Assembly (NCBI GenBank): GCA_037954665.1
Contig: JBBMOL010000423.1
Span: 124,001 to 188,000, forward strand
Direction: 5' to 3'
Length of the DNA: 64,000 bases
Source: Laguncularia racemosa
Lineage: Eukaryota > Streptophyta > Magnoliopsida > Myrtales > Combretaceae
This document shows positions 11,562-25,400 of the stretch, piece by piece. The translations under genes and the position numbers were made by a program. The notes below the pieces were generated by a model. It made no database searches and was not told where the DNA came from. It saw only the letters and a list, made by a program, of their open reading frames with translations. Positions within the stretch are counted from its first letter, which is position 1, and every line of letters begins with the position of its first letter.

Positions 11562-11799
11562 AAAATGAGCTTTTATCATTCCACTAGAAGTGGTCCATGC
11601 ATGAGCATGACAAGGGAAACAGCTCGATTTGTTTGTGTCAATGCTAAGTGCGATTAAGGACATTACGTCTTGATTTTGGATGAAGTATACAATTGGGCTG
11701 GAACTTGAATTACAAAAAATAAATAAATAAATAAAAAGAGTAAATTAATTGTTGGATCTTGGAGATATATAAATCAATATTAAGTTTTTATATCCTACT

Positions 11800-12024
11800 T
11801 CACTATTTTGACCTTGAATAAATAATTAAAAAATATCACAAAATTAATTTTTATTAGCTTTAATGGCAATATGGTAATATAAGGGTCTAAAAATACTTTC
11901 TTTCTTTCTTTCTTTCTTTTTTTAAAAAAAAGAAAGATAGGAAGTCTAAATACTCACATTTAAAAATAATAGATTAAGTACAAATTTAACAAGCATAAGT
12001 GGATATATTTACAATTCGTCCTAA
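11800..12024 (+). repeat. MITE-like repeat, copy 1 of a family shared with 47085-47424
   Basis: The centre (GGCAATATGGTAATATAAGG near 11863-11883, then GTCTAAA) and right half (AAGTCTAAATACTCACATTT near 11942, through a TACAATTCGTCCTAAA end) match the copy at 47085-47424 in the same orientation and order. A TTTC microsatellite (11896-11917) sits where the other copy has a T-run. The left border is not clear. Confidence 0.55.
11896..11920. repeat. (TTTC)n microsatellite
   Basis: About six TTTC units followed by T and A runs, inside the MITE-like repeat. Confidence 0.9.
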
Positions 12025-15000
12025 AAATTAAGAATACTCAATTAGCCAAATCTTTTGAATAACCAATATTTATAAGTAAATTGTATTTTATTTTGAATGA
12101 CTATGATACTCGTAGAGCCTTTGTTAAGAAGCTAAATAAGCAAACTTTAACAAGTTTGCATAGAATATGTATATATATCTATGCCTAACAAATTCCTAAT
12201 TACTTGAGGGTAAGCAAACCCACATTTGCCTATGATTTACCAAGTTCGTATGATTTATATAGAACCGAAAGGGCACATTTCTTTCAAGTTGACATCGAAA
12301 TTGGGCTAGACTTATAATTTACCTATAGAGGTATCGATCCCTTGCTCTAGCAGCAATTATACAAGGCAATGTTTATTGAGTAATAAAGTTTTGTACCCCT
12401 AAACGTCATGATTAATCTAACAAAGCAAGTTTAATGATTCAAGACTAATATTCATTAGTGGTAGTGGCAGACAGATCATTATCGTACTCTATCTCAGCTA
12501 ATGATCATTATCACATTTGGGCCACACATTTTTTTTCCAACAACTCCTTTGCCTTCTTCATTGGAAGCAATTATAATGCAATTGCAAAAGCCGGGTTATG
12601 TACTGATGGTACATCAAGTTATTACAAAACTATGTACGACTAAATGCAAAAGTTCACAACACAAAAATCCAACTTTTCAAATCTTATTCTTGTTCTAGGT
12701 AAAACAAAAACCACATAAGGCCCGGAACCTCGAACCTTTTATTCTTGGTTGTAAGTTGATTGATTCTTCAAGGATAAAACAACACAGCAAGATGTGTTTC
12801 ATTGTGTACCATATCACTGACTCTATCCCTTGTTGGAATGAGTTCTCCTCCCGGACCCTTTTTCCGAGCCATTTAATTCTAAGGTTTTGAAGTACATACC
12901 AAATTTGGAACTTCTCAAGCCCATTCTCCATCTAGCTAAGTTTACTTTTTCGATCACCTATTTAAAATTTTGATATCACATTCATTTGATTAGATGGAAT
13001 GAAACTAAAATAGAGTAGTTATTATATAAAAGCGTAATAAGACTAACATAATAAAGCTTGAATAGTTATTATTTTATCCGATTAACTTAATAAAATTGCT
13101 ATAACTTGGTTTAGAACTTCAAAAAATAATTCTAGTGCTCCGATCGAAGAGCTAATAGTGTTAATGAAATGACTGATGAGACTTTATGCTTTTTGGAGCG
13201 TAAATTTAAAGCATGACTAGATCTAGTTTTTGCTACATTTATGTTAATCAATTGTCCAGCATGAAAACAGTAAATTAATGTTTAATTAGTCGGAAAATGT
13301 CGAGTGGTGAGTCGCTGTTTACCTAACGTATATAATCCTCGATTAATGACACTTTTGGTGGCTTGTCTCCTACATGATCGATCCTTTTTTTTTTTTCCAT
13401 TTGAGGCTGACAAACAGTGGGTTGGGGTGTGTTTTTCAATCTAAAACACCCCAACTTCCATTAACAATTTGCCACGGTCCAAAACTCTCAAGAGAGCTTT
13501 CCATGTCTAATCTAAACTATATTGTCATTTTGAACACGTTTGCTTCCGCAAGAGAAAAAGTTCACTTTCCAATGGCTTGACAATGATAGTTATCATTTGC
13601 AAGCTTGTACAGGAGGCGATTTCAGTATACTTATTAACGAAAATTTTCCCCATACGTTGGACATGGATGGACTTATAACAATTGTCAGAGGGAAAATCTT
13701 TAGGGTCAGTCTAATTAATTTTCAGTAGATTATTGCAATATTAAAAGCACAAGTAAAACATGTTAAGCTATCAGAATACAGAGGAGGTTTCATTTGTAAT
13801 CTGAGATACTTTCATTTCTTGTATGTGTTTGATGAGAAATCTTAAAATATTTTGGGTTTAAAATGGTCATTCGCAGATTATTAAGGGGGCCAAACATAGA
13901 GAACCCTATTTATCAATATTTGAAACAAAGAGAAGGTATACCATCGGAATTGTACACGATTGATATTTATAAAATGTTAGCAAGGGGTATTAGCATCTCA
14001 TTCGTTGGGTAATCCATTGTGGATCAAATCGGAGTCGAACATCACACTTAGACTAATATTCAATTGAATGAAATTCTAGAACAATAACTATAGTAAATAC
14101 TATCGGTAAGAATGTATCTACATTGCACTCTTGGCGGAAGACTGCATGGACTAACTCATAGTATAGCTTTCGGTGTATAGACTCGAGGAAATTAAACGAT
14201 GTGTCGTAATTGCTTCTGAAGTTTATGAAGTTATATGCCTATATTCCCAGTGAAGTTCAGTTTGCAATAAAGCAATCGACATGGTAAGATCAATAAATTC
14301 TCGTTAATTTTGATCTCTTGCTAAAACATGTCTCGACTATTTAAAACAAGAACATTTAGAGTTGTGTCTCTATAACTCGATAAACATGTTTCCTCTCCTC
14401 TCAGTTAACTGCATCAATTTAATATGAACTGCTTCTTCATCATTTAAGTACACCTGCTGTTCACCATATATTTACATTCCTTATATCATTATTATATCTA
14501 TAGATACATGAATCCGTTAAATACGTACAAATAAATAAATAAATAAATAAGCATTGCCACTTGAAACAACATACTTCAAGTAGGACGAAAAATATGTATA
14601 TACACGTATTTTTAAAAATCATGTGACATGAAGTTATATTTTGAGAGGTTAATTAAAAGGATTATATCTACAGTTTAGGGGTGTATTGCCCTTTGTAGCA
14701 AAACAAACAAACCTAAGACAAAACCTATGGTAGAAAGGCTTTTCGAGGACTTTTATGCCATTTGGACCAACGAATACGGATTAGTATCTAAGAAAATATA
14801 TATATTTATAGAAGCTTTTCCCATCCCATAAACATCCCTGTAGGAAATTTATTTGCCAGTCGATATTCAGCATTCATTAATCCAATTGACAGTGACAGTG
14901 ACAGTGAATCCCAACAAGTGCTTGTTCAAGTTACCATGTCTAAGCAAGACATTTTCCTAATTAAGAGCGAGGAGGATTTTGTTTTGGTTGAAGGCACGTC

Positions 15001-15600
15001 AAGTTTTTGCCTTAGGAAGCAACTGGTGCGACATTGAGATTAACATAATCAGGACAGTGTAACATAACAACGTCAGAGATGGCTGGGCTGGTTGTCTTTT
15101 ACTCTGCTGAAATTATGAACGATATTGCTGAGCTCAGGATCTGGACGCCACTCGAAGCTTAAATTTTGTGTTGTCTTCTATTTACTCTGTAAAGGTGTTA
15201 TAAAGCAGAACGATGCACACTTATCTATGAAATTCTGGCAACGAAATCAAATCTTTTGCCTTTTTTCCTACAGTTGACACGCTCGTGTTGTTTCAGTAAA
15301 TATGATCAAGGCTAACGAATTTAATTTAGATTTTTATTAAAAAGTGCCAAAGAAAGAAAGTGAAAGCAAAGCAATTTACCCTTCAGTAAAGTAAGATCGC
15401 GATTTCTATTGGTATTCGTACTTAACTTATGTTAAATTTGTGTTTACGTTAAAAAGTATATGAATTGAATTTAATTATATTGCAATCTTATCTGTCATAT
15501 TGTATATCAGTCTTACTTTTGTATTTTCTCAGGGTAATTATATCACCAATCATTATCAGACGTGTCAGAAATTACCAGCCTTTTCCACCATATTACCTGT
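12025..15600. other. intergenic, no gene recognised
   Basis: AT-rich sequence. A 78-codon open frame on the minus strand (12695-12931) and two short plus frames at 13374-13728 have no recognisable family signature. At 12986-13085 is a stretch starting TTTGATTAGATGGAATGAAA that resembles the element at 53037-53405. An AAAT microsatellite lies at 14529-14550. A less AT-rich patch at 14990-15220 includes a 27-codon frame from 15079 that I cannot identify. Confidence 0.55.
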
Positions 15601-15616
15601 TCTCTTCCTTCCCTCC

Positions 15617-15635
15617 TTCTCCCGCTCCATAACGG
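15617..15635 (+). promoter_or_regulatory. candidate cell-cycle promoter motifs of the QWRF gene
   Basis: About 330 bp before the start codon, TCTCCCGC (one base from the E2F site TTTCCCGC) is followed within a few bases by ATAACGG, the AACGG core of the mitosis-specific activator bound by three-repeat MYB proteins. Both would suit a gene of the mitotic microtubule machinery. Short motifs arise by chance, so this is only suggestive. Confidence 0.3.
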
Positions 15636-15956
15636 TTCCTTAAACGATCATATGTCTGTCTGATTCCTCATTTCGAGAAATAACGTCTGAGTCTCTTTCT
15701 TCATAAAGTGACTTGATTAATTCTATGACTCTGATCGTGAGCTACTTTTTTTGGTTCAATATTATTGGATGGTTGCTGCAGCGTCCACAGCATTACACAC
15801 TGATTTGATGGAGTATTTTAACGAACTTACATTGCCATTTCAATTACCCATCTCTCTCTCCTTTACAACGTTCTATCTCACCGTTCTGCTTCTTGTCCTT
15901 CCCCTCCTCCTTCAGACGTTTCATATTCGGCTTTGTTCCGAAACTGCTCGCTTCCC

Positions 15957-18611
15957 ATGCCTACCATGACACAATCAGACGGAGTCTCACCCACAATGAA
16001 ACGACGACCCAAATCGCTCCAACGAAGATTCATCCCGCCAAGTTCATCCGAGTCAGGTAATGATTACTTGTTCTTGGAGTACAACTTTGAATAAGTAGCC
16101 GTGGGGACTCATGGTCTAATGGCATGTTCGTTATGCTCTCATTAAATGAACATAATATATTTAGTTGCCCAAGAGTTTAAATTTAATTTTCACTTTCATT
16201 CCCAACTTTCACTTAAAAGTTTGCTGTACACTTTGTCTGTCATTGATTATAGTAGATGCTGGTAGTTTTCTAATTGATTCTTCATCGGTTTCTCAGTCGA
16301 AGAGATTGATGAGTTCAAAGAGCTTTGTTCAAGTCATGATCAATATAATTATAAAATAATTGTTTTGATGATCACCAGCAGTAATGAATCAAAATGGCAG
16401 CGAACAAACTTCTTCTGCACAGAGACAGCTGTTTACTTCTACTGCAAGAAGCCTATCTGTCTCCTTCCAAGGAGAATCGTTTTCCCTTCAGTTCAACCGA
16501 GCAAAACCAGCTCCGCCTCAGCGAAGTCCGAAGAAAGCATCCACACCGGAGAGGAAGAAGCTAGGGACAAGGAATTTAGAAAGATCAGTACTTCAAGGGC
16601 AATCTTTGAACCGTAGTTTTGATTTTACGGAAGAGAGAAGAAAACTAAGTGGATCTAACAGCTATGTAGCCAAAGCATTGCAAAACTTGATGACCCTTGA
16701 TGTCAGGGCTTTCTTGAATGACAAGTTACCTGGATTGAATTCGAAAAACCACGATGTGAGGAAGTGTAATGAGGAGTGGAATGGTAAAGGTGATGGTGTG
16801 GATTCATACGGTTCTGATAATGAGAGCTTGGATTCTGTAAGTTTTAGTAGCAGTAGTTTAGGTGCACATGATCGTGCACGTGGTGATGATGATGGCGGTT
16901 ACTGTGGTGGTAGAGGGAGAGGGCAGCGGGTGAGGAGAGGCATTGTGGTGCCGGCTCGGTTTTTGCAAGAGAGCAATAGCTGGTTCCGGCACAATGCCGA
17001 GCCTCCCAAGAATTTGTCTTCTGAGAAAGTTGCATGCTCTCCTAAAGGAGCTTTGAGCGGCAAAAGGCAATCATCATCCCGCGTTCACGCAGCAGTTTGG
17101 ACTGGTTCTCCAGGTAAAGGTAGCGCTCCAGCATCGCCTGTGAGGGAAGTAAGTCCTAGGACAAGTAATGCATGTGTGAATAACGGTCCTTCTGTGATGA
17201 CCTATGCGGCTGATTTGAGAAGAACAAAAGTCGGGGAGAAGCAGATTGCTGATGCACATGAGTTGAGGCTTCTGTATAATCGGCTTTTGCAATGGCGCTT
17301 TGTGAATGCTAGAGCTGATGAGTACCTTTGTGACCTGGAATTAGAAGTAGAGGTATGATTTCTCTATTTGTAGGTCAATCGGTTTGTTTAGCTTATCATT
17401 TTCTATCATTTCTTGTCCCATTTTTGGTCCTTGACTATGCATTTGCCTGAATGTGATGCAAATGAATGGAAATAAAAATGCGAAATTTCGCATACAATAT
17501 AATGGAAGTCATTAATTTGCTAGTTTGGACCCTGCACTGGTGTGTGGCAGGAGGTCTTCTTGCTTACGTGTTTGGGGTTGACCTCTAAATCTTTCATTAT
17601 TTGTTTTAATTTAACATAATGTCTCTCATTATTTACATACATTAGAGGAGCCTTTGGGATGCTTGGGTAATTATTTCAATGTTGAGAGAATCTGTCCAAT
17701 CCAAGAGAATGGAGTTGGAATTCTACCAGCACTACCTGAAAGTCACATCTCTTATTGAGGGGCAAGTAAGATGTGTATCCTCCTTTTTATTCTTTAACTA
17801 TAAATAGGGGATTAGAAACTTCTTAACTTGTTCTTTTTAATGACTTTGATGAGGAAAGATGATGTATTTGGAGAGGTGGTCATCCATGGAAAAGAGTTAC
17901 TCAAGCTCTTTGTCTGGAGCTACTATTGCTTTGGAGGCCAGTGCTCTTCGTCTTCCAGTTGTTGATGCAGCAAGGGTATCAAATGACTCTTTTCCTTGCC
18001 CATATAAACTGTAATAGTCTCCGCTTGCTTACGGGAGGACCTCAAAATATACGCAGGTTGACATCCACGACTTGAAAAAAGCCATTAGCTCAGCTGCTGA
18101 TGTGATCCTAGCAATGCAATCTGCATGCTTAGTCTTATCAAAGGTAATGGAACAATCACAACATTTCGTCTTTCTACTAGAAGCTATTTCCCGCAGGACA
18201 ATATTCTAGGACAAGCATCATTGCAGATGTTGTCTTACCACTCTTTTGTTCAAGAAAGATCTGATACATATATATATATATATATATTCTATTTGAATGG
18301 CCATGATCTTATCTTATTGGTGGCCACTATCTTAAGCAGGCTGAGGAAATGAGATCTCTAATGGCTGAGCTAGTCCGCTTGACAGCAAAAGAACGTGTGC
18401 TGCTTAATACGTCCAGAGATCTGCTTTCAGCCATTGCTGCAATGCAGGTAAAAACCCTGTGTCCATAATATCTTGCGAAGCATGAATTCTCTGGCAACCT
18501 CATCGGGTTGGCATAGTCTTTGGTTCTGAAATATTTGACAAACGGTGATAGGTGGAGGAACATAGCCTGAGAACTTGCATTATACAGCTGAATGGGCACC
18601 TTCAACACTAA
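15957..18611 (+). CDS. QWRF motif-containing protein (augmin subunit 8 / EDE1-like), 7 exons
   Basis: Exons by splice sites and frame: 15957-16056, 16382-17352 (or from 16379), 17646-17765, 17859-17975, 18057-18143, 18340-18447, 18552-18611; all introns GT-AG; about 520 aa. The start is the first in-frame ATG (15957; a second Met three codons on). Family signatures are TARSLSVSFQGESFSL (residues about 54-69), basic TPERKK (about 88-93), and the domain opening with LLYNRLLQWRFVNARAD (QWRF at about 337-340), continuing through LWDAWVIISMLRESV, YLERWSSMEKSYSSSLSGA, ALRLPVVDAAR and LRTCIIQLNGHLQH before the stop. The N-terminal half is basic and Ser-rich, as expected of the microtubule-binding part. 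Known members bind microtubules; AUG8/EDE1 act with the augmin complex in mitotic arrays. Its length is close to EDE1-type members; which paralogue is not settled. Confidence 0.93.
16376..16381 (+). other. NAGNAG tandem acceptor at QWRF exon 2
   Basis: Intron 1 ends CAGCAG. Use of the first AG (exon from 16379) adds one Ala before Val-Met relative to the second (exon from 16382). Both keep frame because exon 1 ends in phase 1. Confidence 0.6.
18266..18289. repeat. (AT)n microsatellite in QWRF intron 5
   Basis: About 11 AT units between exons 5 and 6 of the QWRF gene. Confidence 0.9.
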
Positions 18612-18699
18612 CATTAGTGCCTGTTTAAACATATTGCCATCGGTAACTCCTTGTACGATATAATGTCTTCCCCTTTTATCTAAGGTAAAGAAAAGAAAA

Positions 18700-21600
18700 T
18701 TCGACTTTCGAGTTATTTGTTTATATGCTTTTTTCTATGTAAAGCAGAATTTTGTTGATGTTGGCGACAGAAGAGATTATTAGCTTATCTCTAACTGTAA
18801 TCATTATATGCGATTCGTACAATTTGCAGAGGATTTTCCCTTTTCTTTTGGCGGAATATGTGTAGAGATGATTGATTGCTATTTTTCCTACCGATCCTCA
18901 AAGTCTCCAAATTCTTTTTAAGTTCTATTCATAGTCAATTCTTATTTTGATGATTCTGATTTCATACTTAAAAAGTAATCTCTCTCCATCTCACAAAAAT
19001 TTAAGAAATATTAACAGCTCACTTTATCAAGAATCCTAACTATTTATTTTATTAGAAATTTCAACTGTTCAATTTATCAAGAAATTTTTGAAAGCTTAAT
19101 CTCAAGGTAGAAGGCCATCCTAGGTGCAATCTTACCCTTCAAATTTCTAAAGCAGTGTATCTATTTGATCAACTTATGTGACTTGTATTAGCTACTAAAA
19201 TAATAAATTGATTAAAAAAATGTCATATCACGTGATGAATTGGTATAATTAAATGTCACTATAAAAGATTAACACAATATTGTATTAAAGAAAAAATTAT
19301 ATGAAGTTAGAGTTTTTATAGGGACATAAGTGAGATTTTTTATATATATATTTAGGATATTATTGTAATTTTAATAGTGTTTAGAGTGCATTACTGTGAC
19401 TTTCCCAAAGAAATTTTGATTCTTATTCCTAAAGTTTACCGTGTCTACTCATCTAGAGCAAATTAATATCCCAAATATCAAATGCCAAGAACACCAAAAA
19501 AGCAGGAGAAGCCAAACCATATCGAAACGAATAATAATAATAATGACTTGCGTATTCACGAGTTAATTAAAATATAAATAAACATTATTTTTATTGGATA
19601 TGGGCTCTCATGAGCATGGTTTGAGAGAAAAGGTAGCATATTTAAAATTCTTACATGTTAGCCACTACAATGAACTCACCGCTTCAATGAAAATAAAATG
19701 GGGATGTGAGAAAAAACAAATGAGACTAAACATATTCCATGAAAACCACAAAATAAAACCATGCAAGACGTTATTATTTTACAAAATGAAAGCAAAAGAA
19801 TATTTTGGTTTGTTTTTCCAATCTCATTACATATTGAGGCTGAACAAATTTGTATACCATAACATGATTGCTGTTTCTTAATTAATCAATGTTTCGTCTC
19901 AAATTATCTTAAATTTCATTAAAACAATTATACTTTATAATTACAATTGTCACACCCCAAACTCGAAATAGCATCAATTGATCGTATGTTCCTATTAGTC
20001 CATATGACCTTATCGACGAAAAGAACAATAAATAGGCAATATGGATATCCATTAAAACTCATAAAGACTATTGTCTTCGACAATAAGTTCAAAACTAGTT
20101 TTATCAAGCACATGTGATCATCTATTCTTAAATCAAATATAGTTCATGTACCATGACATTAAGGTACCATAGCATTTTCGTTTTGAGGTTATATCTTTGC
20201 ATCTCCATTTCTTTTGGTTTAGTTATCAACACTAATATGCAATTGTATCTCAATATATTTCAATGAATAAAATTTATATTTCCTTAAAAGAAGGAAAAAA
20301 AAAAAAACCATTTCATTCGTTTTGCGATGTAATCAACCAAAGAACCATAGTTTGAACTTATATAAAGATTTTCACTGATTGGAACAAACAACCTCATGGA
20401 AAAAGTGGGGTCATCCCAAATTCTTATACCTATGCAATTATTAATAATACATTTATTACCTATAAATTTAATTCAACATTAAATGATATTACTCAATTTA
20501 AATGACATCTTAATTTATATTACTCAATTTAAATGTAAATCACTAATAATCGGCTATCAATCTAGCTATTATGAGAAGTTATAAACTTTTACAAAGGTAC
20601 CACCACTCCTCTCATAACAATTTCACCATATGTAACCAACAGCGGATAGTAGATCAATTGCCCATTAGCCCCACGTTTTGGTGATTGACATCCTAGTTAC
20701 AGCCTTGTTCCAATTTAATATTAAGACCAGCCACATAAGGTTGATCTACACGATATGCTGAACCAGTTGTTCTATCTTGATTTCTCAACCCATGTTTGGC
20801 ACTTTCCATGGGTCCATGACTTACGTATCTAGTCGTCCTTCCGCTCAACCGCTTCTCTCCATTTTTCTAACCTAACACCAACCATCGATAGCTGGCCATC
20901 ACCCATAACCATGCCTTAAACTAGATGACCAGTATCTTTTGTCAAGTAAATCTGGCGATTCATCTAACACATCCATGAAAGCAAGTTCAATTATGTATCT
21001 CTATAACATTAATAAATAGAAAAATATAAGCTACAAAGCAGGTGAACAGGAGACGATGTTCGCTTCATTCGAAAATGGGCGTCGACGTAAACATTGCTGA
21101 TGGACGTCTAAGCTTTGGACTTAAAAAGAGTTCCACTTTGTTGGACTTTGTCCTCAAAACGTAGACGTGGCTCCATTTTGGAATGGACTGCCGGTGTCTA
21201 CTGGACCTTGTATTGCAAGTTGGACACATGGGCCTTCCTTCCTCACTTATGTGTCGCTTCATGGATTTACTGGACATGATTTAGTTTGCATTTGGCGTTA
21301 AACAGTCTTTCGGACATAAATTTCCTTTAATTCTCGGTCCTTTTTCATATTCTTCTTGCCCATAAATTAATTTTTGTGCGTTCCCTATTTCAGAGCACCA
21401 TTCCTAACCAAAAAAAAGAAAAGAAAATACACACGTAAATATAGTATAAAGTCGGAACAAATATATACAATTTTCATACGTCTTATAGTAAAAATGAGAA
21501 AAAACTTAAATCCTTTAAATAGTATTTGGATTGCAGTATTGTAGATACCTTTTTTTTTCTATCTAATTTTTTTTAATAATAAATAAATATGATAAAAAAT

Positions 21601-22193
21601 AATAGTAATAAAAGGTTTGGTTTATGAATTAGTAAAAATAAAAAAAATAAACAAGTAATAAAAAATAATAAAAATAAAATTTGCAACAAGATTAAGGAAA
21701 TATGGGTCTCTAAATCAAGTTCGGAGAAATCACGTGCATTGCAAGTGATCTTCTTCTTCCCCAAGCATAGCCAAAACCAAACAAAAAAATGAAAAAATGA
21801 AAAAAAAAACGAACATAATAACAAATCAAAACAAAAAAAGATTAAAGTTTATCAAGTTTTGTTGTGAACCAATAAGATCACAATGAAAAGATTTATTTTT
21901 TGGATTAAATCCAAAAACAAAATCAATCAAACAAATCGGATAAATCCCAAAAACAACTATAATATAAGGGATTTACATCATTTTTTTCAAATTGGGAGAA
22001 GATAAAAACAAATCCAGATTATGGTTTAGATTTAAACTTATCAAATCCAGTTCCACTTGCCCATAAATAAAGCTCGATCTTTGGAGAGTGGAAGAGGTCG
22101 GAAAGTAAGGAAATCAAAAAGTAAGAAAAGTAAAGAGAGGAGAAGATCATAGAAAAAAGAAAAAAAAAAACAACAACAAACAAACACCCACTG
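18700..22193. other. intergenic, no gene recognised
   Basis: Begins with the 3' flank of the QWRF gene. A degenerate tandem pair of about 60 bp lies near 18985-19095 (both halves contain TTTATCAAGAA). The region 20580-21300 is less AT-rich, but no frame in it carries a recognisable domain. The rest is AT-rich with A and T runs. Confidence 0.55.
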
Positions 22194-22433
22194 CTATGTT
22201 GCAACCCCCACAGTCACCGCTAACACCGCAAATCGTCTGAACGTGGTTGATTTCCACATCGGCTCGTGCCCAGGAAGCATCTCGACTCCTCGCCTCGCAT
22301 CGTCGTTCGCCGGAGTACAACTAGCTGATTGAGTTCGTGACAAGCTCACCAAACCGCATCGACCCAAATCCAACCCGACCAGAACCGAATTGCACCGACC
22401 CGCATCCAAGTTAGTAGGTTTCATCATCATCAT
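22194..22433. other. GC-rich island of unknown nature
   Basis: A block of about 240 bp is clearly GC- and CpG-richer than the AT-rich DNA on both sides. A 79-codon frame on the minus strand spans it without a recognisable motif. Its right part reads, on the minus strand, as repeated GGGT/GGTT-rich words (GGGTCGG, CGGGTTGG, GGGTCGATG), as in subterminal regions of some DNA transposons, but I could not find matching ends. Confidence 0.4.
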
Positions 22434-25400
22434 TATTATTATTAGTTTTTAATTGATAATAATATTAGTAAATAAAGAAAAATAAATAAATAAATAAAAA
22501 TAATAAAAAATAACAAGAATGATAAAAGACATATGTTTTAGGAATTTGTTTTCTTTTGTTATTGATAAAATTAGGTTTAGAATTTCTCTTTTGTGTTTCT
22601 TTAAAAAAAAAATAAATTAAATGTGTGAGTTTTTCTTTTAAGAAAAGCATATATATATATATAATGTTTTCTTACCTAGAAAAATAATTTTTATGAAATA
22701 AAATTTTAATTGATGTTTTTAAAACTAGAGGGTTTTAGTTCTTTTTTTTTTTTAGAATTGAGAAATAAAGTTTAGGTTTAGAATTTTTCTTTAAAAAATT
22801 TAAATGATAATAAACGTAAGCCATACTGTTTTCATAATTAAGATTAAATAATCTACTAAAGTTTTATGAAAGCGAACTACGACCTATTTGATCCAAATAG
22901 CGGGTACATAAACACCTTTATAGAGTAACTCTAAAAAAATAAAGAAAATATTTTTAAATCATTATATCATTTTTTCTAGTATTTTCTATTATGCTAAAAA
23001 AATATCATAACATAAATACATAATTCAAATTTTATAAGGATAAGGTACAAACTTTAGGGTTTTAATAAGATAGCCCCCGAGTCGAGAATTACTGGTTTTT
23101 CTTTCTTTCTTTTTTCTAAAAAAAAAAGAGAGACATTTCGTCGACTAGTTGTTTAGATTAGAATTAATCCACTCAATTAATTCTAATTCAATAATTTTTC
23201 TCAACTTCAATTGGGTAGCAACTTCAAATAAATAATAAAATTCCTAGTTCATGTCAAAGATTTATATTGGACGAGTATAGAATCTAATATAAATTGAATT
23301 ATGGAGATAATATAAAATTTTTAAATTAGACTTAATAAGTATTAAATAGTATAAAGAATACATGATAGTATAAAATAAAAACAAACAGAATTGTATAACT
23401 TTCTTATACCACTTTCGATATGTACTGTATTGATAAAGATTTTTATAATGTCTACTATTTAGATAGATAAAGTATTGCATTAAATATGATATATAAAATA
23501 CTAGATAACAATTTTTGTATTTTTGTTTAATGAGTCTAATTTTTATACCATATTTTTAATAGTATAAAATATAAGCACTTTATCCAATGCTTTATAATCA
23601 TTTTTGTCTACTAATTAAAAAAATATACAAACCAAATAAGAGACAAAATATTTTATCCAGTATAATATCATAAATTTATAACAATCAAACAATATTTTAA
23701 GTGTATTTTCCTAAACCGTGGAGGATTGTGGATTCTGCAAATGGAGTTACATAAACATTGAAATTCAACAAACCGTTGGCTCCTGAATACTACGTGCTAT
23801 GGAAATTAATAAAGAACTCCATGTGGAATGGGCGGAAGAGTGGACTTGCCGAAGGACTCAACTGCGGCATTGTTGAAACACTTCAGTGCTTGATTACTAA
23901 AATCAAAGGTTATGAAACAAGTTTCTTTAAGTTAATGCTGTCCACACAAGAGGTTTGCACCCTGAATAGAGAATGACTTGGCACTCTTTCGATGATATGA
24001 TAATTTATCGAAGTATTGGAGGTATTTATATACTTTTCAGAGGTAAAATATTAAAATAGGCAGTGCAAAATTTAAGTTTGTTTATATTTAGCTCTACTTA
24101 AGCGCTAGAGCATTACATTATTAAGCGGAGATATTAGTATTGTCTTGAAATATTAAATAATATTATTATTATTATTAGTATTAATATTGATATTATTGTT
24201 ATTACTAATATCATTTGTGCAAACCCAAGCTAGTGGTTCAAATTTATAAACAACTAAATTTAATTCTTATATTTTAAACTCATTAACAAGTTGGGTTTAG
24301 CTCTATGAATTGAAATGACAGGGTTCAAAGGATCAAGTTTGTGGGTTTTGGAATAATCATAGAGAGATTTGGTTGGTTAACATAGAGTAAGGACCATTAG
24401 ACTAATTTATCCATTTTTAACATTTATCAAAAAGTCTCACACATTAAGAAAAGGCTTTTTATGGCTTCAAATTAAGAAAGACCTATTTAAGGCCCATTAA
24501 GAAGGAAATTGTCTTAACGATTAGCCGTCAACACGATTTGATAGATGACATTGACAACTAAACTCTAAACACCTAGAGTCCCTCATCATTTAACACATTA
24601 GGAAATCAAGTGAAACGTCGTTGTGCCATCCATTTGCTACCACATAAAATCAAATATTGATCATTGCATGGAGCCTTAGAATAGTGGGATCAATGTTATT
24701 AATCTCCTCCACTTGTGACATGGCGTTTGAGCTCCTTAACATTGCTTGCTTCTCTTTCATGCTTCTTTCTTTCTTAATCATTCCTTACATATCATTTCGT
24801 GTCATTCTCATAAGACCACATATAGTGCAAGATGCATACTATATACACATAACCAATCACAACTGGACCTCACCCCTACAAAAGTACTATATTGCACAAG
24901 GAGAGGACACATTGTTCTCGCCCCATCATAGTGTAAAGCCAATCATGGTGGTGTTTAATTTACAATACTAGATAATACAAAAAGAACTAAACAATACAAA
25001 GAAGACAAGACAAAACTATATAAAAAAATAGTACAGTATAATTCTTTTGTGCTATATTTGGTTTGTCATAAGTAGAATAGCAAAGAGGATGATGAAAAAA
25101 AATAAGGGCTTTTTTTTTCTTTTTTTCTTTTTGGTTTTCATCATGTGCTTATTTTTATCCAATAAATTAATTTTTTGCACCATGATATATATGATACAAA
25201 TTTTTAAAATTTTATTTAGTACCTTGAGGTTTCTTTTATTTTACGATTTGCTTCACTATACAAATCAAACAAATAGTTAAAAAATTTATCCAATCTAGTA
25301 TTATAAATTAATAACAACCAAACGTTACAATAATGTCATTAGATGATGAATGTCTTGACATAATTTTAAATCTATTCAGATACTACTTAAATATGAATTT

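Noticed and set aside
12695..12931. 78-codon minus frame that looks protein-like
   Set aside because: No motif recognised, no nearby exon structure and no start-context support.
15079..15162. 27-codon frame from 15079 in a less AT-rich patch
   Set aside because: Too short to support, no recognisable peptide family; noted only as part of the intergenic region.
15751..15969. 72-codon plus frame just before the QWRF gene, with a hydrophobic segment
   Set aside because: It overlaps the leader and first codons of the QWRF gene in another frame and has no family signature.
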